The notes below the pieces were generated by a model. That model was not told where the DNA came from. It worked only from the letters and a program-made list of their open reading frames with translations, and did no database searches. Both the position numbers and the translations under genes were made by a program. Shown here piece after piece: positions 35,001 to 44,117 of a stretch of DNA of 64,000 nt. Origin of the DNA: Ctena decussata (Eukaryota; Mollusca; Bivalvia; Lucinida; Lucinidae); the NCBI GenBank assembly GCA_963989385.1, contig OZ022501.1:82072979-82136978 (forward strand), given 5' to 3'. Positions within the stretch are counted from its first letter, which is position 1. Each line of letters opens with the position of its first letter.

Positions 35001-36839
35001 ACGCACCAAGATATGACAGAATATAACATATTACATGCTAAACAATATCATCATTTTACATGTAGACACTTTTCACTGTACTTCAAACTGCCAGATGCCT
35101 GGTGGAGCAGCAGCATGATTTCCCGTCATCATGTCCCTGCCACCCTGTTCCGTATGGCACCCTAAGACCCAACCGACACATGTTTTGCATATAACATCTC
35201 AAAAGTATAAGTTTTAAGACTACAATATAGCGTGAGAAATATATTATATAGTTTGGCTATACATGATACTGTTCCTCTCATTTAAAGCTTTATAAGTAAA
35301 TATAGCTAGATTTCTTAAATCTTTCACGTTTCCTGATGAGAATAATTGTATTAACTTAAACATACTACGACGGTGTATGTAATATTTACCAATGTAAGTT
35401 TTTCTAAGATTAAGGTAAGCGGGACATTCGAAAAGAAAATGATATTCATCTTCCAACGTATTACACAGTTTACACTTGCGATTTTCATACTGCATTCGCA
35501 TTGGTCTAACCCATCTCCCCATTTCAACCTCCAAACGATGTGATGATAAACGAAGTCTTGATAATGCAATTCTAAATTTTTTTTTATAGTTACAATATCT
35601 AGGTAGGGCTGAAAACCAAAGTGAGATATATTTTAGTAAAAAATAGCCCTTGTTGATTCGTTTATTTCTGTATTCCATTTCTGTAAAAAATTATCATGTA
35701 ATCTTTGCTTAACTAATGACAGAAAACTATTTGAATTACCTACGTTCTGTTGGAGCCAAACTTCATAAAATCCTAAATTTGCAAGTAGATTCCTAACTAG
35801 AAGTGCCCAATTCGTTATTCTATCATTCCCTTCAATATCTGAAAGCATTGTTACGTATATGCGTTTAATATATTTATTTTCTTCCGAATTTACTATTTTA
35901 AGCCAATATTTTATTATCATATAATATCTTTGCGTTTGATAATTAAGCCGTCCCAACTCTCCATATATGAAATTATTCTGGGTACTCTTTTTGACACCTA
36001 AAAGACGCTTGCAAAATTGAAGATGGACTCTTTCTATCTGATTTGCCTTACAACCCCCCCCCCCCCCCCCCCCCCACACACACTTCTGCCCCATAATTTA
36101 AGATTGGAGAAATCAGTTTGGCAAACAGGTCTAAAGATTGTTTTGGTTTGAAATCATCAAAATTATACAAGTAACTATTCAGTTTAAATATCGCCTTTCG
36201 AGCCTGTCCTGCAAAGTGTGTTTTGGGCATAAGAGAAAGACCCCCCCCCCGCTACTAAAAACTATTCCTAAATATGAGAACGTTTTAACAATTTCTACTT
36301 CGACGTTTTTGTAGTAAAGCTTTAAATTCCGTTGTAAAATACCGCCTTTACGAAACACCACTATTTTAGTTTTGTCTGTATTAACCGTTAGGTTCCATCT
36401 ATCACAGTAATTACTCAGTAAATTCAAACCTTCTTGTAAACCCTCTGCAGTCTCTGAGAACAATGTAATATCATCTGCATATAGCAATAAAAACAACTTA
36501 ATTGTAAGTATATCTACCCCTCCCACCTTATGTAAATAAAATTCATCCTCAAGATCGTTTACATAAATCGAGAAAAGTTTCCAAGTAGATATCCATAATA
36601 TGCATTGCAAAAATATATTTCAATCTATGACAAAGGCTAACCTTAGAATGATTTTTATTTCTTATGATGCCACTTCATGAGCTTAAACTTGAATATTTAA
36701 GATTATGAAATTTGGAAATAACATTTGAGATAAAAATGACATAATTGATGATCACAAACATTGTATTATGTTTCAGGTAGCTGAAGTTCATGAAGACACA
36801 CTTGATCGTCTCAAAGCCGTGATACAACTTCATAGATGA
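22976..36839 (+). CDS. Thioredoxin-fold protein with W-C-P-K-H active site
   Basis: Exons: 22976-23080, 24477-24542, 28440-28505, 36777-36839, all with phase-0 boundaries, giving 99 residues and TGA at 36837-36839. The order matches cytosolic thioredoxin: EFLDELDEAGDRLVVVEFTA (helix 1 and strand 2), active-site segment VWCPKHDDV, FLQVDVDEN (strand 3), YGVDFLPTVQFYKFGEK with the cis-proline in LPT, and a terminal helix DTLDRLKAVIQ. Exon sizes of 35, 22, 22 and 20 codons closely match human TXN (35, 20, 22, about 20). Thioredoxin reduces protein disulfides with Cys-Gly-Pro-Cys; here the second cysteine is histidine and no other cysteine is visible, so the classical two-cysteine cycle should fail. 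It could be a one-cysteine redox adaptor, a binding protein, or a gene losing function, although the fold and splice sites look intact. Confidence 0.85.
23081..24476. other. Thioredoxin-like intron with one mariner-type MITE
   Basis: Apart from the element at 24091-24280, only AT-rich unique-looking sequence is seen, with a TAAATAAATAAT-type simple repeat at 24370-24418. Confidence 0.55.
24091..24280. mobile_element. Mariner/Tc1-type MITE
   Basis: ACACCTGGAAAAAAGTTAAG and CTTAACTTTTTTCCAGGTGT are perfect inverted ends, continuing into CACCCCCA and TGGGGGTG. They are flanked by TA-rich sequence compatible with a TA duplication. There is no coding capacity. Confidence 0.88.
24477..24542 (+). 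CDS. Thioredoxin-like exon (strand 3)
   Basis: Acceptor CTACTTTCAG ends at 24476 and donor GTAAGAGG begins at 24543. It has 22 codons, including LAEVIFLQVDVDEN, equivalent to the VIFLEVDVD segment of thioredoxin. Confidence 0.87.
24868..26970 (+). mobile_element. Tandem-core element 1 (bivalve pearl- or Helitron-like, non-autonomous)
   Basis: Left end: a hairpin AGCTCACCTGAGCC-GAA-GGCTCAGAGGTGAGCT. Right end: GAGGTGAGCAATTG...CCCTTTGGGCTACTTGTT. The core has two unit types. Type A is about 175 bp (TTAGATCCTTATCATACTTG...GAGTTAGCTGCCCTTGAG). Type B is about 145 bp in six copies, with CATGACAATATCTC near 25561, 25712, 25856, 26001, 26146 and 26286. The B array sits between A units. No protein is encoded. 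Confidence 0.82.
26988..27985 (+). repeat. Diverged tandem duplication, about 390 bp homologous per copy
   Basis: Copies at about 26988-27375 and 27590-27985 share GTGACGTCATC-like starts, CATCGTCTGAGAT, GTAGGCTAAATAAA, TCAGAAAACT and ATACAT in the same order, with many substitutions. It is intronic and non-coding. Confidence 0.65.
28070..28275 (+). repeat. Two-copy tandem repeat of about 100 bp
   Basis: TTTTGGTGGACG...GATATTCA(A/G)AATTAATG...TTTTAAATCC occurs twice (28100-28165 and 28200-28265). Confidence 0.7.
28440..28505 (+). CDS. Thioredoxin-like exon (cis-proline)
   Basis: Acceptor TTTAAATAG ends at 28439 and donor GTAATTAC begins at 28506. It has 22 codons, DTPAKYGVDFLPT then VQFYKFGEK. 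The proline of LPT is the cis-proline that faces the active site in thioredoxin. Confidence 0.88.
28506..29594. other. Thioredoxin-like intron, nothing recognised
   Basis: Short simple tracts (AAAACAAAAC near 28602) and otherwise unique-looking sequence. The overlapping small open frames on both strands near 29050-29500 lack support. Confidence 0.45.
29595..29790 (+). mobile_element. tRNA-derived SINE-C
   Basis: A tRNA-like head has an A-box-like TGGTATCTCGGTAGGG and a diverged B-box-like CCGGGTTTGTTCTCC. The body ends GAAAAGGACGTAAGTCATCC with a (CCAT)n tail. Confidence 0.6.
30195..30473 (-). mobile_element. tRNA-derived SINE-D, intact-looking copy
   Basis: Read on the - strand it begins GGCGCCGTGGTCAAGTGGTT, a tRNA-like A-box region, and ends near 30195 with GGGAAACTTTTACCTTCACC. 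Another copy is at 50664-50935 and a split copy flanks 12252-14747. Confidence 0.7.
30852..32946 (+). mobile_element. Tandem-core element 2, with SINE-A inserted
   Basis: The ends ATGCTCCCCGAAGGG and CCTTCGGGGAGCAT are inverted copies. A (CCGT)n tract follows the left end (30894-30930), and a second short one is near 31240. The core has about eleven units of roughly 156 bp marked by GGAGCATATCTCTGAAAGTA near 30944, 31100, 31269, 31425, 31872, 32028, 32186, 32336, 32490, 32634 and 32795. Units on the left are nearly alike and those on the right are increasingly diverged. The right end is GGTTCCACCGATTTTCTTGTT. Confidence 0.85.
31468..31741 (+). mobile_element. tRNA-derived SINE-A, full length with 14-bp target duplication
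   Basis: The head GCCGGGCCGGGTAGCGCAAT carries an A box (TAGCGCAATCGG) and B box (GGTTCGAATCC). The body ends CGTTAAGCATCAAATC and an (AACC)n tail. ACTAAATGAAACTT flanks both sides (31454-31467, 31742-31755), showing insertion into a unit of element 2. It is not a working tRNA gene. Confidence 0.93.
33061..33263. mobile_element. Fold-back element with AGAGCTCTAGATAAGAGGGG arms, copy 2
   Basis: Same arms and centre as 15412-15615 (TCTGAACCGTCTCATCGAGA with its complement) and ends TTATCTAGTGCTCT. Confidence 0.85.
33341..33596 (+). mobile_element. SINE-B, copy with CAACC tail
   Basis: Contains TATAACTTCCAGTGCCGGGG, CCTACTGTGCTTGCAGTAGG, GGGAGACGGCCCGATATAGA and GGGCCGTTAAACCCAAAAC, then an (AACC)n tail. 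The 3' end resembles that of SINE-A (CGTTAA...AACCAACC), hinting at a shared partner LINE. Confidence 0.8.
33700..33865 (-). repeat. Dispersed repeat S, copy 1
   Basis: CGAAACTTCGAAGTATGGCC, GTTCCTTCTTGTGAATGTGT and CTTGAAGGAACTCTT also occur at about 34105-34190 and 59560-59940. An adjoining 60-bp block (33785-33860) matches 11842-11905 inverted. Confidence 0.65.
34105..34195 (+). repeat. Dispersed repeat S, copy 2
   Basis: Contains TAGCCGAAACTTCGAAGTGT, GTTCCTTCTTGTGAATGTGT and CTTGAAGGAACT, as in the copies at 33700 and 59560. Confidence 0.65.
34750..36612 (-). mobile_element. LINE, 5'-truncated, in thioredoxin-like intron
   Basis: The - strand encodes reverse-transcriptase remnants: the catalytic YADDITLF near 36488-36465, then WNLTVNTDKTKIVVFRKGG and TFSYLGIVFSSGG. 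A C-terminal zinc-knuckle-like CKLC...DEYHFLFECP lies near 35475-35430. The frame is broken several times, notably by homopolymer C runs at about 36054-36077 and 36241-36250. The 3' end lies at 34750 and its tail reads as (TTATC)n on the - strand. The element is non-functional; RT fingers and endonuclease are absent. Confidence 0.88.
35244..36610 (-). pseudogene. Broken LINE ORF (RT C-terminal part to knuckle)
   Basis: Open pieces at 36610-36179, 36230-36048, 36094-35633 and 35678-35244 overlap in different frames and together follow one LINE protein from the RT palm to its C-terminus. At least three frame changes are needed. Two coincide with expanded C runs, so replication or sequencing slippage at those tracts may explain some breaks. 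Confidence 0.8.
36777..36839 (+). CDS. Thioredoxin-like terminal exon
   Basis: Acceptor TTATGTTTCAG ends at 36776. It has 20 codons, VAEVHEDTLDRLKAVIQLHR, then TGA. This matches the V-G-E-F... last exon of thioredoxin, including the C-terminal helix. A transposon nest begins 60 bases downstream at 36900, so the 3' UTR probably runs into it. Confidence 0.85.
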   Translation, partial: VAEVHEDTLDRLKAVIQLHR

Positions 36840-37126
36840 TAGTGACATATTCGTCATATATTCTTGTATATTAGACATTCACATTCCAGCTGTTATATAC
36901 ACAGCTCAAAATATTTAAAAGAGCACAGTATAATATACATGAAATACCACTGGGGCTTAACTTATTCTTGTCCTCAAGGTTATAAAACATAATTGTGCGT
37001 ACATGTAATTACCCCTAGTTACACCCCTGGGTTAGGCATCCTGACTACAATAGACATTGATGCCTCACCTATTTCTCAGTTTGATGATGAAAGGATTTTA
37101 TAGAGAGACTAATGGAAATTATGATT

Positions 37127-37362
37127 GAGCCGCGACACGAGAAAACCAACAATGTGGTTGTGCGCCCTGCGCAGACTCAGATCAGCCTGGGCATCCGCCC
37201 AGTGTGATCAGAGTCTTCGCTGTCCGCATGGAGGTAGCTTAGACCCTTAGCCACCCTTCAAGTGTTAAGCGAAGAGTCTGATCAGACTAGGCGGATGCCC
37301 AGGCTGATCTGAGTCTGCGCAGGGTGCACACCCACATTGTTGGTTTTCTTGTGTCGCGGCTC
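37127..37362. mobile_element. MITE family GAGCCGCGACACG, copy 2
   Basis: Full-length palindrome from GAGCCGCGACACGAGAAAA to TTTTCTTGTGTCGCGGCTC, inserted in the loop of the outer fold-back element. Confidence 0.88.
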
Positions 37363-37369
37363 AGTTATA

Positions 37370-37986
37370 CACTGCTCAAAACATTTGAAGGAACGCCAAA
37401 ATTATTTCCATAGACGACAGTGCAACGCATCTCCACTTTGAGGGTCATTTACTTTCGCTTGACTAAGACAATTTTTTCCAATTTATGCAAATATTTTTAA
37501 AGAGGGTCGAGGTTACTGACAGCACAAGTTTTGGTCCAATATTTGCCCTGCCCATATCCATGGGCTGTTTTTTGTAGAAATGAAATTTTGGTAAAATATT
37601 GCATTTTTTCAGAACAGGGGAACAGCATGAAAATTACAACCAAAATCAACACAATCATTTTGCCTATGAAGCTGAAAGTCTTACAAGGTGACCCGTTTGA
37701 AAGGATCACTTCGAACGCAACTTTATGAGATTTTATAGACTTCCAGAAAAATGCCTCATTTTCAGAAAAATCGAAAAATGTAAAATTTGTTCCATGGAAA
37801 TGATCTGGGTATCGGTTCTATTGAAATTCTTGTTGTCTAAAGCTTTGGTTGTTCTTGCAACCGCTGCAAAGGAATTGTGAATTCTTTGCCTTCACCGATC
37901 AAATTTATGGGCCGTTTAACTGGGTACATGTTGTAGTAATGTCTATGGGAAAATATCAGCTGTTCCTTCAAATATTTTGAGCAGTG
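37370..37986. mobile_element. Mariner/Tc1-type element, 617 bp, non-autonomous
   Basis: Ends CACTGCTCAAAACATTTGAA and TTCAAATATTTTGAGCAGTG are flanked by TA. They resemble the ends of the surrounding element, suggesting that related transposases moved both. There is no transposase ORF. Confidence 0.85.
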
Positions 37987-38399
37987 TAATTTTCATTAGT
38001 CTCTCTATTAAACCCTTTCATCAAACTGAGAAATAGGTGAGGCATCAATGTCTATTGTAGACAGGATGCTTAACCCAGGGGCGTAACTAGGGGTAATTAC
38101 ATTTTACGCACAATTATGTTTTATAACCCTGAGGACAAGAATTAGTTTAGCCCCAGTGGTATTTCATGTAGTCACGTCTGTTTGAAGTACCTAGTACTAC
38201 TGAGAACTTGTCCAATTTACAAAATTTCAGTATCATCAAACATGCAGGTGCCAGGCGAAATTTTGTCAATTTGACAAAATTTCAATACGCTCCAGCGTAC
38301 TTGCGTATAGGCAGAGTTTTAAATAGAAACTTATGGAAACTGTATACACTGCTCTTTCAACTATTTTGAGCTGTGTACTATTAGTTTAAGCACAGTTCG

Positions 38400-39650
38400 G
38401 CAATTAAAGGGGGGGGGGGGGGGTACCAAAACTCACCAATCTCTACTTGTAAGTGTTGGCTTTTATATACTGAAATACTGATCTCATCGAAAGTGTATTT
38501 TGAGTGAAGCGCAGTGTCAAAGTGGGTGGGGTATTTCCACCCCATACATTACCATGTATCATTTTTTTTCAATTATCTCTATAAGTATTAATGGCTGATT
38601 TACCATTATGATTTGAAATAATACAGGCATATATGCTTATTAATTGGGTTATATAACCTACCACTGTTTGCTTATTCAATACCAATATATGAGCTTATAA
38701 GTGGTAACAAGAATTTTACTTATTTTTGCTTCTCCAATTTTACGAAAAACTACAATTTTTCTTTATTTGTCCAGATATATAAAGGAAACTTTGTAATTAT
38801 ATTGATATGACAGTGTACATTGCAGAATTATGAGAAAACTGTCCTAGGCATATCAAAACCTGAATTATCTGCCCTTGATTTAAGAAAATATAAGTTATTA
38901 AATTGGAAATGTAAGATCGAAATTCTGCACTGGAAGGTATATGTCTGATGACTCTTTTGCTCATGTTTCTAATATTATACTGATTAATGAGCTTTCAAAT
39001 CCATATGGTGCCCATGATATTACACAAGAACTGTAACTGAACATCAGAGCTCATCCTGCTACATGCCACTCAATTACATCACATTCAAGATATCATTTTC
39101 AGACCCAAAGTTTGATTTATGGATTTTATTGATTTTACTTACTGAGATATCGAATGTTATTGAATACCTTACTTTGAAATTTAAATTTCCCTCACTTCAT
39201 TTAAGAGTTACTTCCCTTTAATTAGTATTTTAGGCTATTTTTGTGTATACTTACCTTTGCATAGCATAGCTTGGTAACTATTTGAAATATCTTGATGAAA
39301 CTCTATAGTGGTCTGCATTATTACCAGACAATGCGTCGCACATAAGAATGACTTCTCCCCATTACTTAATTTTGGAGTAACTTCCCTTTGATCAGTATTT
39401 TATTCTATTCCCATTCACTCCATAACTCCTAAATCCTTAAAAATATTGTTTCGAAACTTTCTAGGAATATGTATATAATGAAGCAATGTATCCTGAATAA
39501 CAACCACAACTCTGGCTTATTTATCCCTAAATTATGTGCCCTTGAATAAACTTCATGTTTATTCTGTAACTCCTTAATCGTTCAAAATGTTTTAAAACAA
39601 CTTAATGGTGTTGTGTATATTGCCATGGGTTTATATTTGGACCAAGAATG
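38400..39650. other. Decayed tandem-core DNA
   Basis: After a poly-G run (about 38407-38422) the sequence has loose repeats of GAGTTACTTCCCTTTAATTAG-, GATGAAACT- and CATAACTCCT-like words at roughly 150-160-bp spacing (39200-39570). This resembles worn cores of the tandem-core elements. No gene was seen. Confidence 0.45.
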
Positions 39651-39653
39651 GTA

Positions 39654-40566
39654 GCTCTAGTCACAGGCGCTTGAAGTTCTATGCTCAAAAAACCCTCAAA
39701 ACCCTTTACACCTGACGCAGTCTATAGGTCATTTCGTATGAAATGGGCAGGTATGCAAGCAAAAATGCCGCGATTTTTTGACTGCTAAAACTGCAAGTTA
39801 GAAACACCCCCAACAAATGCAAACTTCTTACCTGTAAACATCGTTTCAAAATGTATCTATAAACATGATAAATTTGTTCAGTTATGGTTAATGCGGTGCT
39901 GTAATCCTGAATTCAAAATTTGCCAGAAAATACAGACGCCATTACGGTGTCCAGCTTCCGGTTTACTGTGCTGCGCCAAAGTTGAGCATGTGCTTGTCCG
40001 CTTTGAAATTCACATATCAGCGAAATCATTCAATTACTCTTTTAGGTATGACCAATGTCGTTGTATATCACCGTTTCCATGCATTTACAATATCAGGTTT
40101 GTTACAATTTCGATCAAAACGTTTCTAACGAGTGAAAACTTGAAACAAACATGATGAAAATGACGTCATGACGTTCGTGTCAACAACGTCAGAACTACGC
40201 AGTAACGTTGGCGTAAAATTTTCATATATTGACTGAGGCCTATATGTACTGATTTTCCGAACAACAAAGATGCAGATCAGCTTGCACATCGGTACAGTCT
40301 GATCGTTGATTTGTTGTTTGATGATAGGACAGAGTAGGAAGCTGTACCTTTAAGAAGATCGTTATCCGCAGAATCACTTCAGTTTTCCCGTAATAGAACC
40401 TGATGACGTTGCTGTGCGACATTGATACACCGGAAATTGGAGACCGTAATGGAGTCGAACACAAGCTTTCACACCTGGACATTTCTTCAAAATGGCTCAT
40501 AGCCTAGATGTTTAGCGGCATTGAAATATGTTTCATAGCATAGAACTTCAAGCGCCTGTGCTCTAG
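39654..40566. mobile_element. Fold-back element of about 0.9 kb
   Basis: CACAGGCGCTTGAAGTTCTA is mirrored by TAGAACTTCAAGCGCCTGTG. Further in, CCATTACGGTGTCCAG and CTCCAATTTCCGGT-like words (40426-40460, inverted) also pair, so the arms extend with gaps. No target duplication was resolved. Confidence 0.7.
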
Positions 40567-40569
40567 TTT

Positions 40570-41115
40570 ACTTGGTTTATGACTTATTGTGGGACACTGG
40601 ACTTGTTTGTGAGACTATGTTACGTGCTAAGTTGTTGTATTGGCCAGTTATACACTATCAGGTGACTTTTAGGTGACATTCTGTGTGTTGCTCGGAACTA
40701 TCACTTGATAGCATTTCCACTCCTACTAAACGTTTAACGTTTTAAAGATGGGTAGATGAATTGCGATTTTACATCCTTTTTAACAGTATTCCAGGCATAT
40801 CAGGACGATGAGAGGGACGTGTGCAATGGTACCCCACATAATTTACTGGGCTACTGGGGCTCCGACGTTTAATGCTTCAGGGGTGGTCTACCAGTGTTTA
40901 TTCAGCGTTCCGAAAACCACGCCTTCTTTAAAGAGGTATGCATCCTTCAATTTACTGCAATGTAAAAATCACGGACTTATTTGGGACTTTGACCACGTGC
41001 GACTTTGTTTGTGGGACTATGTTATCTGCAAGGTTGTCATTGCATTTGCCAGTTTAATACCATCAGGTGACTTTTCAGTGGCATTCTGGGTGTCAATCTG
41101 AAATATCATTTCTTA
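40570..41115 (+). repeat. Diverged direct duplication
   Basis: A block of about 150 bases at 40577-40725 (GACTTATTGTGGGACAC...GGCCAGTTATACACTATCAG) recurs at 40975-41120 (GACTTATTTGGGACTTT...TGCCAGTTTAATACCATCAG). Confidence 0.65.
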
Positions 41116-42664
41116 GTAAGAATTGTAGTTTTAGAGACACTGAGAAAGTTACATACTGAAATGCGCTTCCGTCGCTTAAAATTTGGTATAGGTACATTTA
41201 TATGTCTATATTTGTACATTTATATTAAAACCAATATTTTGGCGTGATAGCTCCCAAACAAGATGAACAAAATCTTTTGCTTTACTGATCGTTTCAAGGC
41301 TGAAACATTTCATGCGGGAGCCGATTTACGGTAATTTACACGTTGTAGTAACCTATATAACTGTTCACTTTGCTCCCGTTTTTGTTTTGTGATTTGAAAT
41401 TGTACATAGGTGGCCTTTGAGAAAATAGGTAAATTATACTCAACAAAAAAATAAACGTTACATGTACTTTCAATATATGTTTACTTTAAACTGAATTCAG
41501 ATTGGGTCAATTTTAGTTTATGTCAAACTGATTAAAAGTACTTGAATTTCAGAAAATGAATATCACAACAAAAACTGCCCGATTAATGTCTCGAGATCAG
41601 TTTGAGTAAATGAGGTGTAAAATTTGGAAGGTGCAATTTTGAGATGCTTTTTGAAGATCCGTATTTCACTCAAGTTCTCGTTCAATGTAAACAAATTATT
41701 TCTGAGGCTTTTAAAAACACTAGTTGTAACGGAAGTGGTCCATTGCCACTTCTAAAGGATTGATCAGTGAAGCACAAGACTTGGATTATCGCTTTTCAGG
41801 ACACTTGACTCTCACTTTCATGATATGCACTGAAACTCCCATAGACAATACTAGGTGTTATACCACGGTTGGTCATTTTTTCATCATGGCCCATTGTCTA
41901 GAGAAGCCTGAATAAGATCTCCAAATTAAACTTGAAAATTTATTGACACGTACTGGTTAATCAGGGTAAATGATTTGCTATACTTTTAATTGTAAGGGAG
42001 ACAATTTCAAAGACACATAATCTTTAACATCTTATTTCTTTGAATTGTTGGTTAAATGTCAGAGGGTTAATAGGGGTTCTTATTGGCAGTTACAAGGCAA
42101 ATCCAAGAGTGTAAAAATTTAAGCGCTTGCGCATGCGCATTCAGCGTTTCACATTGTCTGTGGAGTTTTCATTCAAAGTGGAATAATTCTGTAACAGCTG
42201 ATGCAAATCAAAAACAGATTAGACCATAATGTTGTCTGTCGTCTGGTATGCGAGAGAATAACACAGCAATATTTGGAAATATTGTTCTTTAGCTTAATAT
42301 TCATGAATAATAAATGTAACGTTTCTTTTTTTGTTCAGTATTTATGTTTATGTGTTTCATGTATTTTGCATGGCTTTTAGAGTTTGTTGTACTGATTTAC
42401 AGTTGGTCAATCTTAGACCGTTGTCTGTTATCGGCAATTTACTGTTCTCTTTCGTTGTTTGCGGTTCTTTCTTCATCTTTTGAAGTCTTTGGCGGGCTGT
42501 GCTTTCGGATTGTTGCATTCCATGGTTGTCTTCTTTTATATTTTTTTAGAATGTTTTAAACATGTTTGCTGTAAGGTATAAATGCTGCACAAAAGAAATG
42601 GAGCAATACACTATATGCAATACGGTGGAGACTTTCACGCCTAGCAAACGCACAGTTCAAATCC
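41116..42664. other. Intergenic, nothing recognised
   Basis: AT-rich, without a supported gene or repeat. The ORF-like stretch at 42344-42559 is phenylalanine/leucine-rich and looks like chance. Confidence 0.45.
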
Positions 42665-42905
42665 CACCTTGGGGTGGTCGGGTGGTGCGATGGTGCTGGG
42701 TATAACTTCCAGTGCCGGGGCGTCCTACTGATTTGGATAATAGTAGGGCAAGGGCCTACTGTGCTTGCAGTAGGTGCGGGTGGGTTGTTTGGACATTTAT
42801 TCTCTAACCTACCATTTCTCTCTTCTTTCTCCCTCTCTTTGGGAGACGGTCCGATACAGACTGACATACTCTCAAGCGGCCGTTAAACCCAAACCAACCA
42901 ACCAA
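42665..42905 (+). mobile_element. SINE-B, best-preserved copy
   Basis: Runs from CTTGGGGTGGTCGGGTGG through TATAACTTCCAGTGCCGGGG, CTACTGTGCTTGCAGTAGG and GGGAGACGGTCCGATACAG to CGGCCGTTAAACCCAAACC and an (AACC)n tail. Confidence 0.83.
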
Positions 42906-42978
42906 TTCATTCCTACCTGAAAATTACAAATCCAAGCTTCTGCAAACAGTTAGACAAAATATTACACTGCTATTCAAC

Positions 42979-43195
42979 TAGGGTCAAGTCAGCTAAATTC
43001 GGACAGCAGGTAAATTCGGACAGTGACACTGTTTCCTTTATATGCCAGTTGTTTGGAATTAAAACAAAAATAACTGGGCAAACAGTGAAAATCCTGATGA
43101 GACGGCTCATTATGAGCCGTCTCATCTGGATTTTCACTGTTTGCAATGGTATGTCCGAATTTACCTGCTGTCCGAACTTACATGACTTGACCCTA
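42979..43195. mobile_element. Fold-back MITE with ATTCGGACAG ends and GGGCAAACAGTG core
   Basis: Outer arms TAGGGTCAAGTCAGCTAAAT and TTACATGACTTGACCCTA carry a doubled AAATTCGGACAG word. The centre, GGGCAAACAGTGAAAATC with GACGGCTCATTATGAGCCGTC, is the same kind of core as in 5464-5664 although the outer ends differ. Confidence 0.85.
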
Positions 43196-43407
43196 ATATA
43201 TTTTGAAAAGATTTGTTCTGCACAAGTGTTGCTTCTAAGTAGAAGATTTATGGAGTTATCACAAGCTGAGTGTGGCCAAACCAAAATTTCGGTTTAGCCA
43301 CTTTCAGTTTGTGAAAACTCCAAATCTTTTATCGTTTACAAACTGTTTTTTTTTTTTTTTTTTTTTGTTTTTTTTTTACAAATAACTTTACATACATGCA
43401 AGCAGAT

Positions 43408-43670
43408 TTGGTTGTTTTCGGTTTAACGGCTCTTTGAGACAGTATTTCAGTCTATACCGAGCCGTCTGCCAGAGTGAGGGAGAAAGAAAAGAGCTATGGT
43501 GGGCAACAGAAAAAAATGATGGTCTAAAAAAAAACCAATACCCTCACCTACTGCAAGTGCAGAAGGCCCTTGTCCCAGTATTATCCGAATTAGTAGACAC
43601 CCCGGCACTGGAAGTTATACCCAGTACAATTGCCCGACCCGACCACTCCCAAAATTTAAGCGGAATGGGA
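43408..43670 (-). mobile_element. SINE-B, - strand copy
   Basis: On the - strand: TGGGAGTGGTCGGGTCGGG, ATAACTTCCAGTGCCGGGG, GGGACAAGGGCCTTCTGC and GGCTCGGTATAGACTGAAA, then GCCGTTAAACCGAAAACAACC. A poly-T run precedes it at about 43348-43378. Confidence 0.8.
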
Positions 43671-43859
43671 ATGACATAGTGGGCTGACAAGGCGTACCTT
43701 TTGGCGGTAAAAAAGAACATGAAATGCTATTTAAGAAGAATCTTATTTTAGGAAGGGGATAAAATAACCAAACCAAGATTTTTTTTTCAATATAAAATGT
43801 ATTTTATGGTCGCAAATTGCGTTTTACGGCTCCTCTGGCGCGTCGCCATAAAACGAAAT

Positions 43860-43935
43860 TTCCGACCATAAAAAGATGATAGCAGGAAATGACTTTATAG
43901 CAGGAAATGACTTTATAGCAGGAAATGACTTTATA
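43860..43935 (+). repeat. Three copies of a 20-bp word
   Basis: ATAGCAGGAAATGACTTTAT is repeated head to tail at about 43878-43935. Confidence 0.85.
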
Positions 43936-44117
43936 AATAAGCATCTTGCTTACTGTCAAATCCTGATACTTTTGAAATTGTATTGTAGTATCTGTATGTA
44001 ATTTATAGTTAATAAAATATCGTTTAAACTAAAAAGATGATTTACCGCCCCAAATGACAATTTTCAAGACAGTTATCCCCTAATTGGCTCAGTTAGCTGT
44101 TTACGTTCAACAGTCAC

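Larger units (their letters stand above)
36900..38375. mobile_element. Outer fold-back element of a three-layer nest
   Basis: Ends CACAGCTCAAAATATTT and AACTATTTTGAGCTGTG are flanked by TA. Arms of about 220 bases (36940-37122 and 37985-38170) share TACCACTGGGGCTTA, ATAATTGTGCGTA and CTCACCTATTTCTCAGTTTG inverted. The middle holds two later elements (37127-37362 and 37370-37986). It begins 60 bases after the thioredoxin-like stop. Confidence 0.85.
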
